DNA of 64,000 nt from Brachionus plicatilis (lineage: Eukaryota; Rotifera; Eurotatoria; Ploima; Brachionidae), in the NCBI GenBank assembly GCA_010279815.1, contig QEOQ01000493.1, positions 580,259 through 644,258 of the forward strand, read 5' to 3'. This document shows positions 33,646 through 44,227 of this stretch, piece by piece; the first letter of the stretch is position 1; every line of letters starts with the position of its first letter. The position numbers and the translations under genes are program-made. Under the pieces are notes generated by a model, which saw only the letters and a list, made by a program, of their open reading frames with translations, was not told where the DNA came from and searched no databases.

Positions 33646-34656
33646 CTTCGCAAAGTAACGTTGATTCCGGGCGATGGTATTGGTACCGAAATTTCTGCTA
33701 GTGTTCAGAAAATATTCGAAGCTGCTGGTGCTCCGATAGAATGGGAAGCGGTAGACGTAACTCCTGTGAAAGGTGTCGATGGAAAATTTCGAATACCACA
33801 AAAGGCCATCGATTCAGTTAATTTGACAAAAATTGGTCTCAAAGGTCCATTGGCCACGCCAATCGGCAAAGGACATCAATCTCTAAATTTGGCCTTAAGA
33901 AAACAATTTAATCTATTCGCTAATGTAAGACCATGCAAGTCAATCGAAGGCTACAAGACTCCTTATGATGACGTTGACATTATTACCATTAGAGAAAATA
34001 CAGAGGGTGAATATTCGGGCATCGAGCATACAATTGTGCCTGGTGTTGTGCAAAGTATTAAATTAATCACTGAGCAAGCATCTAGACGTGTCACCGAATA
34101 TGCTTTCAAGTACGCAACATCGAATAAACGTGAAAAAGTAACAGTTGTACACAAAGCTAATATCATGAGATTATCGGACGGTTTGTTCTTGAAATGTGCC
34201 AGAGAAAGTGCTGAACAATATCCAAACATTCAATTTGAAGAAATGTATTTGGACACAGTATGCTTGAAAATGGTCCAAGATCCAAGTCAATTCGATGTGT
34301 TGGTTATGCCTAATTTGTATGGCGACATATTAAGCGATTTGTGTGCTGGTCTAATTGGAGGCTTAGGTCTGACACCGAGTGGTAATATTGGCGAAGCAGG
34401 TTCGGCTATATTTGAAGCCGTTCATGGAACTGCACCTGACATAGCTGGTCAAGACAAAGCAAATCCAACGGCTCTTTTGCTAAGTGCTGTAATGATGCTC
34501 AGACACTTGGATATGTTTGACTATGCTCGACGTATTGAACAAGCTTGCTTTGATACAATTAGGGATGGCAAAAATATAACCGGAGACTTGGGTGGAAAAG
34601 CCAAATGCTCTGAATTTACGGACGAAATTTGTAGTCGTGTAAAAGATTTACAATAG
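33646..34656 (+). CDS. IDH3A: Isocitrate dehydrogenase [NAD] subunit alpha, mitochondrial (5' end in gap)
   Basis: The visible exon starts after a TTTGAG acceptor at 33645 and reads [20 protein letters not shown] to a TAG at 34654-34656, 336 residues. Catalytic-subunit hallmarks are [77 protein letters not shown] and [14 protein letters not shown]. These include the Asp residues of the metal site and the NAD-binding HGTAPDIAG loop. The protein is the catalytic subunit of mitochondrial NAD-IDH. The presequence and first residues are in the N gap, so the annotated 5' end is partial. Confidence 0.95.
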   Translation, partial: LRKVTLIPGDGIGTEISASVQKIFEAAGAPIEWEAVDVTPVKGVDGKFRIPQKAIDSVNLTKIGLKGPLATPIGKGHQSLNLALRKQFNLFANVRPCKSIEGYKTPYDDVDIITIRENTEGEYSGIEHTIVPGVVQSIKLITEQASRRVTEYAFKYATSNKREKVTVVHKANIMRLSDGLFLKCARESAEQYPNIQFEEMYLDTVCLKMVQDPSQFDVLVMPNLYGDILSDLCAGLIGGLGLTPSGNIGEAGSAIFEAVHGTAPDIAGQDKANPTALLLSAVMMLRHLDMFDYARRIEQACFDTIRDGKNITGDLGGKAKCSEFTDEICSRVKDLQ

Positions 34657-36254
34657 ACTTTATCAAGTGTCAAATAGAAAACAGAGTAAAAAATAAGAGA
34701 AACAACAAAATTTCCCATTCTAAAATAATAATAAGAACAAATCTAAAATAAAATTTAATACTTGCATTTTTTTCGCCTTTAATCTTAAGATTTGAGAGAA
34801 TAAAATAAATAAATTAATATTTAAATAGAATAATAAACCAAATTAGATTTTGAATTTTTTATGATTTCGTTTAAAAAAAAATTCAACAATTTTATAAGCT
34901 AAATCACCAAAAAACAAAAAAGCCAAAAATGAGAAACAGAAAATCTCAAAAACTGAATTAAGAATTAGTGATCACGGGCAAATAGGCGGGATACCTAACC
35001 CTAACCGGCCTATTTTTAAGCCTCACATTAAAATTAAATTTAAAAATATGGTCCTTAAAAATGATAAAATTCATCCAAGCGGTTTTATTGAAATAGTAAT
35101 GACATATAATTTGAGGATTGAAATGTTTATTGTATTTGTGGATAACAAGCTGTTTAACCATGTCACTCCCTGCTATTTTTTCTTTAACTTTCATTTTAAT
35201 AGAAAAAGATTTAATTTTTACTTTATTAAATATACTGTAAGTACTACAAGTATCGATAAGCAATGAAAAATAATAATTTTCGGAATTATATATTTTAATC
35301 AGGAATAACACCTAATTCATAACTTTTTTGTCGGAACTAACCAAATTTGTCAACATTTAAAACGATTATAAAAATCGGCGGTCCCAATTTACATGTCTGA
35401 ATGGAACTTCCAATTTACCAGGTTAGACTGTATATGAACAGTTAAATTTTGTGTAATATTCATTAAAAAAAGAAATTTATTTATAAATTTAGAGATAAAA
35501 ACTAATGATAATGAAATAATGAAGCGTAATTATAACTCTACGAAATGATAAGAGCAATTCAATTTTGGCAAATTGTAGTTTAAGATCAAATTTTTAGATC
35601 AAAACGATCATTTAAAATTTTAAAACTTAATTAATCTAATGATTTTAATAATTTTTAAGAAATAAATACTAAACATTACTAGACATGTATTGTCTAATAA
35701 TGGATCATTATCAATATAACATCAAAATGATTAATCTCTAATTTATTTAACAAAAACAATCAATAATTTAAATAATTCAGGTTAAGTTTATTCACAATTA
35801 CAAATTTATAACTTTTATATCCATTCATTCAAACTGAAATAATTTTATTTTACTATTTTAATAAATTTTAAATTTTAAAACAGTCAATTTTTTTGTCTCT
35901 TAAAGTAAGTTTTCATTAAAATCAATTAAAATATTTAAACCTTTTAAAGTTCACTAAAAAGGGACATTTAAAAATTTTAAATATGAAAATAAACTTGACA
36001 TGACATGTCAAGTAATTGCTTTTGAAAAAATCAATTTTTTCTCTATTATAAAAAAAATATTACAATTTATATTTTGATCTTTTGATCTTGATCTCAAACT
36101 TCAATTCGCCTTAATTTTTTGAATTTTTAACTTGTGCAAATTGTTCTACGTTTAAAACAATTTCACCAAACTATTTCTTATAAATTTAAAACAAAATATA
36201 AAATAAATATTTTTGACAAATAAACAAGGATTGGCGTTGCAAACTTAAAAAAAA

Positions 36255-36385
36255 GGGACTTTGCTTAATCCGAAAATATATGCCAGCAAAAACTCTGCAA
36301 AGTAAGTGCACAGTTGATTTGAATACTTTTTAATGGCGTGCAAAATGCAGAAAATTGCAGAGTACTTTGCAGACCTATTTTACTG
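36255..36385 (+). mobile_element. Internal fragment of the 356-bp TIR family
   Basis: About 130 bp starting CTTTGCTTAATCCGAAAATA and ending near GCAGACCTATTTTACTG match the core of the elements at 29597 and 42488. The terminal repeats are missing, so this is a truncated or recombined copy in the same orientation as copy A. Confidence 0.8.
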
Positions 36386-36879
36386 AATTTTCATTCATTT
36401 TTTATTTATCTAAATTTTGGATAAGGTAGTTTTTAAAAATTAACCCTAATTTTTTCGATATTTTCGAAAATCGTTAAATTATATATATAAATTTAGAATT
36501 CGGAATTTTAGATAGTTTATAAAAACGCTTTTAATGAAATAAAAAATTAAATTTACAAAAATCGATGATGAAAATCTAATTTTTTTTAATGTTTATTCCT
36601 TTTATTTTCTTTCAACAAATTTTCCCAAATTAATCTAAACAAATTATTTGAAATAATATTCTTAAAATAAATTAAATTTAATTTTTTTTAAAATTTTAAA
36701 TAAATGCTACTTTTAATGCCTAAACATTCTTTATACATCTAAGTAAAATTTTTTTGTATCAGTAGATACATTTTGCAGAACAATTTTTAGACTCATAGTA
36801 AAACATTTATTTCATTTTAAATCTTTTGTTATTGTTCTTTGTTCGAAAATTTACAATGCTTGAATTTTAATGCCAAATT

Positions 36880-36934
36880 TCAAAATTCAAAATGAATTAA
36901 ATGTACGGTACATTTAATTCATTTTGAATTTTGA
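36880..36934. repeat. Perfect palindrome, 27-bp arms, 1-nt centre
   Basis: The arm TCAAAATTCAAAATGAATTA with seven further bases is followed by a single G and then by its exact reverse complement. No coding content. Such a structure can extrude as a cruciform or give a hairpin transcript. Confidence 0.9.
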
Positions 36935-37228
36935 TTTAAATTAATACGTAATGTTCTGTTCTTTAAGTGATCCAGTATGATAAAAACCTAAATTTATTAA
37001 GTTTAATTAATTTCAAGATCGAAAAATTTAAAATTAAGATATTAAAGGAGAATTAAATTTAATTTGAAAAGTAATTGTTTAGCGTCAGAAATTATTTATT
37101 TTTAAAAGCCAAATAAAAATTTTAAACACGACATTATTAAACAATTAAATCCTTAGTAAGAAATAAAATATTATTAAAGAAATATTTATTGATAGTGAAA
37201 TAAATAAATTATTAAAATTGTCAAGTTT

Positions 37229-37675
37229 TTAATTATTTTGCGAGCATGATACGTAATTATTTATGTCAAAAAATACATTATCAATTGTATCATATCTGAT
37301 TGCCGATGGGAAACCTTTTAGTGCTTTTTCTATTTCATCCGATCCGTATCTTAAAATCATTTGCTTAAATAGTTTCCTCAATGTGTATAGTAATTTTATC
37401 AAATTCAATTGACTTGTTTCATGATCATAAAACATTGAATTTTTTGCTATCACTTCTGGTATCTGACAATTATGGATATTATAAAAGCCCAATGATTTTG
37501 CCAATTCTACATTTTCTGAATCTAAAATCGGACCATTTGAACGCTTCCACTCATTTGTTAAGCTTGGATACTCGAACGAGTTGAAAGTGTAATCTATGCG
37601 TTTTGATAGTACTGTGACTATTAAACATGAGTTTAATAAAGCGAATAAACTCAAGTCGAATTTTAATTTCATCAT
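37229..37675 (-). CDS. Putative small secreted protein, unknown
   Basis: Open frame of 148 residues starting with two ATGs at 37675/37672. The N terminus has a classic signal peptide (a basic MMKLKF start, then a hydrophobic stretch, probable cut after VTVLS). The mature part is about 125 residues with mixed composition, unlike the AT-driven junk frames nearby. It has only a few cysteines (HNC and SCS near the end) and helix-like charged segments such as LRYGSDEIEKALKGFPSAIR. No introns were seen. I do not recognise a family. Confidence 0.5.
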   Translation of the reverse strand: MMKLKFDLSLFALLNSCLIVTVLSKRIDYTFNSFEYPSLTNEWKRSNGPILDSENVELAKSLGFYNIHNCQIPEVIAKNSMFYDHETSQLNLIKLLYTLRKLFKQMILRYGSDEIEKALKGFPSAIRYDTIDNVFFDINNYVSCSQNN

Positions 37676-39208
37676 TCAATTATGTTTGCTAAAAGACTGA
37701 ACGGTAAATTTATCTTACGGTTGAATTTTTAATAATCTTATTCTTATCTAAAAGTTAGTTATTTAATTAAAATTTTCTTAAAATTTTCGATCGATAAAAC
37801 GTCTTGGTTTATTAATTTTTCAATTAATCTAAAAATTAATAGAAAAATAATTATCCCGAATGAATAACTAATTCTCTCTAAATACTTATTTAGCTTCAAA
37901 TTTGGATATAGTTTACTTGTAGGAATGTAAAAATAATTACATGAAAATAAAGACTTTTGCGTGATAATAAAATAATTCATTTTAATTTTTTTTCATCTCT
38001 TTGAGAAAATAAAACATAAATTTTGATATTAAAATTCGCTATAAAATAGGGCCCTAAAATCAATTAATTTAGATCAAATGTGAAAAAATTAAATTTTAGA
38101 GCTTCATTCATTCAATAAATATTTTTTAATTTATTTCAGAAGACTTAAAATTTTAAGTGGGCTACGATAATATATATCTTTTGGTTATATTAAAAAAAAA
38201 TTAATTTCAGCTCTTTATTTTTTTCTAATTATTCGGAATAAAATAAGTTAGAGTTAATTTTTGCTTTCATTTAAAATAAGCAAAACAGTAATCAATAAAT
38301 ACTACAAATACCTGACCAATGCACTAAATTAAAAATTATAAGAAATTTTACCCCAAAAATTCTGAAAAAAAATAAAATTTTGATTTTTGAACTTTTAAAA
38401 ATCCTTAGCATTAAGTACTCTGACTTAATGCTGATTAAATTATTTCATATTATATCCTAGAGCTAAAAAATTCCATTTGACTGTTGGCATAAAATGAAGA
38501 AACTTAAAGAAAACACAAGAAAATAATCAATTCTATATTATTGTTTTTTTGATTTTAAATATAGCTCTTCTTGTATAATATAAGACTAAAAATTTATAGA
38601 ATTTAATCGTTTCTTAGTTAGTTAGTTCAAAAACATTTTCTTGTTTTATTTAAAAAAAAATTATTTGTACTTTGTTCGTTTGTTCCTGCAAATAAATATA
38701 ATTTGAATATTCAGATCGATTAAAGATTGAAAAATTGAATTAATTGATTCCGGTAAGTGAAAACTCCTTAAATATTCATTTTAAATAATAATTAAAAAGT
38801 GAACTCAAAAATTTATATAAGAATAAGCCCAAAATTTTTTATGTCATTTGGATCAGCTGATCTATAAAAAAAATATTAAAAATCTATAAAAAAAATATTA
38901 AAAATTAGTTATTCAAAAGGTTCGTTGCCCACTTTAAAAGTGACAGGATATTGCCAAGATTTTAATTAATCTAAGAAATTTTTAAAAAAGAGGTATGGAC
39001 AATATTTTATTGAATACAATTATTCAACAATTCAAAAATTATTAATTCCAATTAATTTTTCAACTCAAGGACTATTCGATTATTCGAATATTCAGCTTTT
39101 CAGGGAAATTACTCAAAATAAATTTATTAAAATCTCTCTTTGCGTCTAATTAACCGGATTCCCTAAACCGGGGCTGCGCCCGAGACCCCATTCAATCCCC
39201 AGTTTGTT

Positions 39209-39285
39209 TAAAGAAAATTAACCCTTAAATTAACCATAGTTTGACTAAGTCAAACTATGGTTAATTTAAGGGTTAATTTTCTTTA
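39209..39285. repeat. Perfect palindrome, 38-bp arms, 1-nt centre
   Basis: The left arm starts TAAAGAAAATTAACCC and ends CATAGTTTGACT at 39246. After one A it is repeated exactly in inverted order up to 39285. It lies between a GC-rich patch and the GAATAATC repeats. Confidence 0.92.
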
Positions 39286-39378
39286 TCTAAAATTCTTCCG
39301 GAAATTATTTGAAAATTTAAAAATCATTTAATAGTTAGGGTTTATTATTTCTAACCCAAACCCTAAACCTTAATAGTT

Positions 39379-39442
39379 GAATAATCGAATAATCGAATAA
39401 TCCTAGAATTGAATAATCGAATAATCGAATAATCGAATAATT
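39379..39442. repeat. Octamer tandem repeat GAATAATC
   Basis: Three GAATAATC units, one diverged unit (CTAGAATT), then four more units, the last one diverged. A related inverted form, GATTATTCGAATATTC, lies at about 39070-39090. Confidence 0.85.
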
Positions 39443-40312
39443 GATATTTATCGAATTTTGTCCATGACTGACTCTTTCATTTCCTTTCCTTAACTTTTCT
39501 TTTCCTCTACAAATCTTTCTTATTATTTGATTCGAGGAAAGGAAGAGTCGATAAAAATAAGTGTACAAGTAAGTTTTAAATTTTACTGTATCGATAGCAA
39601 AGCTTTAAATTACAAAACAACTTTAGTTTGTTTAATTATAAATTTTTTCTAAATGTTTTAAATAGCTTTGATTTGTCCTTTGAGTATATTTTTTGTTAGG
39701 GGATAAATATTTTTTTGTGTATAATTTAATTCATAAAAAGGAGAATAAAAAATAAATAAAAGTGCATTAACATTTTTTTCAGAATATATTTATTTTTTTA
39801 GAAGAAACAATTAATTAAAGCAATTACAAAAATATAATACAAAAGAAATACAAAAAAAGTATTTCGGCTGGTAGCGTCAGTGTATCGCTTTGTCGAGAAA
39901 ACTGAATACAGTCCTAATAATCGTATGTTAGAAAAACACTTTCCTGCCATCTTAATGATTTTGAGTTATATGATAAGATGGTGTTAGTAGAAAGTAATAA
40001 AAATTGGACAAAAAGTATTGCTTGTTGAAATACAAGGAAGAAGGTTCAAATTTTAATTTTTGCTGACATTTTCTTTTATTCTTATCTCTTTATTTTTTAT
40101 CTTAAAAACAGTCTAATTTTTTTTCTTCATTTTGTAAATTATTTTTATCTTATATACAAACATTTAAATATTCCATTCTAAGTGTTCGCTTTCCAAGAAA
40201 ACAGAGAACCTTTAGATCAACCAGCACTCACTTGACAATATCAATTCAGAAAACCACTAATTGAAACGACGAGTCATTATCGAAAAACAAAACAAACCAA
40301 TTCGATACAAAC

Positions 40313-40337
40313 ATGTCAACTTTGGAAACTATACTAG
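40313..40337 (+). other. Possible first coding exon of an unidentified gene
   Basis: A mixed-composition leader of about 110 bp precedes ATG TCA ACT TTG GAA ACT ATA CTA G, followed by a GTATTT donor. A TATA-like TTATATAC lies about 160 bp upstream. This resembles a promoter, 5' UTR and short first exon (MSTLETIL, phase 1). No convincing second exon was found downstream, so it may be a remnant. Confidence 0.25.
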
Positions 40338-41729
40338 GTATTTTTTTCATACTTTAATTTTCTTTTCTTAATTTTCCTGCTTAAAATTTAGTATCATAAA
40401 TTTAGTTAGTATTAGTTTAATATTAATTAAAAAAAAAAAAAAAAAATTTTTTAAAAAATTCAGGTTGAGATTTAAAAAAGGTTTAGTCGAACATTTATCG
40501 CATTAAATTTTATTGGTTTATTCAAGAACTATTTATTCAATTGTGTTTAAATTTTGTATTAATTTTACAAAAATAAATTTAAAATTTAGAAGTTCATAAT
40601 AATTTCATAAAAAGGTCATGTAATTAACTAATAATTAACAATGAGTGTTAACAGTTTTTTTTTAATTTGGAGCTACACATTTTTTTATTTTCCATGATTT
40701 TACAGACATAATTGTCTGTATCTATCTTCAAATATTTACAAATCACGTTCCTTATTTGGCCCTAAAGACACTTTAATTTTTTTTCATTTTTTTATTGAAC
40801 ATAAGTAGCTAAAGTGCAAATTTTAAAGAAATAGAGAATCCATTTCTTCATGTCTTTTTAAAAGATGTTGACCATGATTTGGATTTTCAGAACATTTATA
40901 TTTAAAATCGAAATTTTTTTCTGAGTTGAAAGCTTACTTTTTTCTTATTAACATTATATTAAAAAGAACCGATTTTATTGTAAACGATGTAGGAAATAAC
41001 ATAGGTTTTACTTTATTGTAAAGAATTTATAACATTTTTATTTAGTATCTAATGTTTTTAGATTTATTTGTAATAATCATCAAAGATATTTATACTAAGT
41101 GAATAGCTTAATTCTAAATTTTTTTATCATGTAAAAATATGAGGAATGATAAGAGATATGATCAAAATAGCCTTTTAACTATGAGATGCTTGCCAAACAA
41201 TTAAAAAAAACTTTAAAAACTCACCTTCTTTAAAAATGTAATCTTTAAATTAAAAAAAAAATTCTGAATGCTGAAAATTTCTAAAATGAAAGAAAAGGTA
41301 GCAATACTTAGAGAAATTTTTAATAGTTTTCTATTATTTTTTATTTTTTTAAATTTTGGCACAATTATTTTCAGTGATCGATCTTCCTAGATAAAAAATT
41401 CAAATAAAATTATAAAATTTAAATATTTAAATAAGCTACTGTAAGACCTCATGTGCCTCAGACATGTCTCTCACTCTTTTTAAATTTATGTTGAATTTTA
41501 GTTTAAGTTAGAGTTTTTTTTAGGTAACGAAGAGAAAATCGTCTTTTTAATTTATTAAACTATGATGTGATATAAAATAATTTTTATTGAGTTTTACCCT
41601 AAACTACATCGCTTTTTTATTTCATCAACCAATTAGATAGAGGTTAATTTTGAATATATTTTTATCTAAGAAATTCTTTATTTTAATTTTATATGTTTTG
41701 ATTTAACCATACCAGAAAATCATCATTTT
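40338..41729. other. AT-rich, nothing recognised
   Basis: This is either an intron of the putative gene at 40313 or intergenic DNA. No reading frame with protein character and no repeat with clear ends was found. Confidence 0.5.
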
Positions 41730-42335
41730 TGGCTCGTATTACAATTAAACAAGATCATTTCCGTTCTTTAAGCTCTTTCAGTCGAATGGTTATGCATTTT
41801 GGGATTTTGTTATAACTCCTTTTCAGATTTGAAAGATTTGTTACAATAGATTGAAAATTTAGTTAATATCTATTTAAAATTCCAATTACACAATTTTAAG
41901 AAACCAGAATCTATTCTTTTGATGAAACTTAGTACAGGTTATCAAGTCAAAGATTATAAAAATATAAGCTTTGACTTGATAAAATATGATCGAATTGATT
42001 AATTTCTGGCCGAGTGTTATTTAGAAAGAATTCAAGACGATTTGATCAATGGTTCGAGAAAAATAGAAAAACAACTGCTAAGTTTGGCAAACCAAGTTAA
42101 GTTGGATTATAAAAGCTTTTAATGAATTTTTCTAGCTTAATAATTTCAAAGTTTATAACAAAACCTAAAATTCTCTTTTTCGATGAGTTTACTAATGGTT
42201 TAGGTATTTCTTTGGGTAAAAATCTCTAAACTGTAAAAAAGATAATTTATCTGAATAGCTAAGATTCTAATACAGCTTCCGTAATCGTTGAGATTACCGA
42301 AACCCAAGCTAGGTTAATTAGTTAGAATTAGTGTC
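41730..42335 (+). pseudogene. ABC transporter G-type nucleotide-binding domain, decayed
   Basis: In one frame near 42122-42220 the sequence reads SKFITKPKILFFDEFTNGLG. This is the Walker B region of an ABCG-type ATPase (usual form NPKILFLDEPTSGLD) with Pro replaced by Phe and the D-loop Asp by Gly. The same frame continues after a stop with TVKKIIYLN and DSNTASVIVEITETQARLI, where ABCG proteins have the H-loop region, but the His is missing. Upstream, ITIKQDHFRSLSSFSRM resembles the Q-loop segment. Several in-frame stops and lost catalytic residues mark it as a fossil. The 356-bp element copy B is inserted just downstream. Confidence 0.6.
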
Positions 42336-42487
42336 AAATGATTCATTTAAAATTTTGATTTTTAATTAAATTAAAATAATAAATTTTGGTTTTTAATATA
42401 TTTTTAAAATACAAAATGAAAAGGACTAGTAAACTTTATTATATGTTTTTTTATATATATACGAACTAACAAGATACTGACCATGAG

Positions 42488-42843
42488 GGGGTTGTGAAGT
42501 TCGTTTCAATTCGATCTTTTCAATTCATAAAAACTTGAATAACTTTTTTACTAAAAAAGATAATTTAGTTCTATAAAATGCTTAATTATAAGCAAATTTG
42601 CTTAATGCAATAAAATAGGTCTGCAAAATACTCTGCAATTTTCTGCATTTTACACGCCATTAAAAAGTATTCAAATCAACTGTGCACTTACTTTGCAGAG
42701 TTTTTGCAGACACATATTTTCGGATTAAGCAAAGTTGCTTAAACATTTAGCATTTTACAGAACTAAATTATTCCTTATGATAAAAAAGTTATTCAAATTT
42801 TTCTGAATTAAGACGATCGAATTGAAATGAACTTCACAACACC
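42488..42843 (-). mobile_element. 356-bp TIR element, copy B, with 9-bp target duplication
   Basis: The left end GGGGTTGTGAAGTTCG and the right end CTTCACAACACC are inverted repeats of more than 70 bp. The flanking 9-mers GACCATGAG (42479-42487 and 42844-42852) are identical. The interior is the reverse complement of copy A at 29597. Length is identical to copy A, so both are probably full-length members of one non-autonomous family. Confidence 0.88.
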
Positions 42844-43880
42844 GACCATGAGGAAAAAAGGAAAAAATAAAGTGATCATGTCAAAGAGTTCTTCGGAACA
42901 GTCTGAAGATTGTTATCATAATTAGCTCTATTTTAAATCTTAAAATTTTAAATTTAAAAATTGCAAAATATTATTTTTTTTTTTAATCATATTTTAAAAA
43001 ATTATCTAAGAAGTAAAAGTCTAATAGTTTAATTCTTATTGTTTTATCTATTTTAAATAAGTCTTTAGAGAATGGAAACTAGTGAAAAAACTGCCGTCTC
43101 TGATATTGTATTCGTAATGGAAATAAAATATAATTAGAATTATTTTAAATTAATATTTATTTTGTTTAATAATTAAAAAAAAATCATTCTATTATAGAAC
43201 TTTGTTTTCATTAAAGAAAATGCACAGTTTTTTTTATATTTAAAAAAAAAACGATAATTATATTCTCTTAGCATAAGTATTAGTACTAAAAACCAATGTT
43301 TAATTAGTTTAATGCAAAGCATTTATCAGCTCCAGTTTCAATATGACCAGCTATCAAGTCGAAAGTTGAATGAAATCTTCTTTCTTGCATCAATTAAAAT
43401 TTTTTGAACTTTATTCAATGTTCTTTATACCTTTTTATTGCGATTATGTAAAATTTTGATATTGACCGATCAAGAAACTTTAAAATTTTTAATTTTTACA
43501 ATTTGTGTCACAATTACGGAAGTAAATCGAATCACACGAAGAGCCAAAAAAATCCATTCAAATCAATTTAATCATACTGGTCAAATTTAACAGAGCTTCC
43601 TCCCATTGAAGAAAATATACTTTTGCCATTTTCAAAACGATATATTTTCTGGCTCAAATCTTATAATTGAATTGAGCTCACACAGAAGAGTTAATAAGAG
43701 ATTTGATTCAATTACTTTCATAGAAATGGTAAATTTAAGCGCAAGTGTGTATCATTATTTCTGTGCAGATAAATTAATTTGAATAGGACTATAAAAACAG
43801 ATGGTCTTTTGCTTTTAAGACACTTGAAAGTTTTTGGGCATTTAAATTATCTTCTAAAGATTACTAACTTATAAAATGGT
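42844..43880. other. Intergenic with weak coding-like patches
   Basis: Mostly AT-rich. On the minus strand, patches near 43320-43400 and 43520-43700 read as short runs with protein-like composition interrupted by stops and frame changes. They suggest decayed exons, but I could not assign them. Confidence 0.35.
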
Positions 43881-44007
43881 TTACTTGTATACATGAGTTA
43901 TACGCTTTCTTTTGACCTTGTTGACTAACTTAAATGAGTCGCTCATTTCGTCGTCATAAAATAAATCATAGATGGACAGTTTTGGATCGGTGGCCAGTTG
44001 ATTTGTC
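43881..44007 (-). pseudogene. Orphan coding-like segment
   Basis: A 41-codon minus-strand frame with balanced composition (TNQLATDPKLSIYDLFYDDE, then MSDSFKLVNKVKRKRITHVYK) ends at TAA. It is open back to a TAG. Upstream of the stop the frame continues with similar character. No ATG and no family recognised. It is probably a piece of a decayed gene. Confidence 0.3.
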
Positions 44008-44227
44008 TAGATTGACAAAGACCGATTGCAGTCATCTGTTTGTGGGCATGTTGAAGTTTATGATCGAAACTTAATATCAAATTGCTCATTTTATATTTAA
44101 TAATAAATTTCCTGAAGATTTAGGTAGAATATTTTAAAATTCTTGATGTAACATTGATTAACATAGTTTGTTAAATTAAAATTACAAAAATAGAAAATTT
44201 TAAATTAATAGTATGTTCAAAATTAAC

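Larger units (their letters stand above)
34657..37228. other. Intergenic, repeat-bearing
   Basis: AT-rich sequence without a credible gene. It contains an internal fragment of the 356-bp TIR family (36255-36385) and a perfect palindrome at 36880-36934. A short TAACCCTAACCGGCC stretch near 34996 is noted but is too short to interpret. Confidence 0.55.
37676..40312. other. Intergenic, with palindrome and octamer repeats
   Basis: No credible gene. It holds a 38-bp-arm palindrome, an array of GAATAATC octamers, and a GC-rich patch near 39150-39185 with CCCTAAACCGGGG and CTGCGCCCGAGACCCC. A donor-like CCGGTAAGTG at about 38751 and a TATA-like TTATATAC near 40150 are the only gene-like signals. 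Confidence 0.5.

Noticed and set aside
37759..37980. 73-codon minus-strand frame with a hydrophobic stretch
   Set aside because: Composition is what AT-rich DNA gives by chance, and no other support exists.
39335..39568. 77-codon minus-strand frame and telomere-like CCCTAAACC words
   Set aside because: The frame is created by the GAATAATC repeat, and the telomere-like words are single and not tandem.
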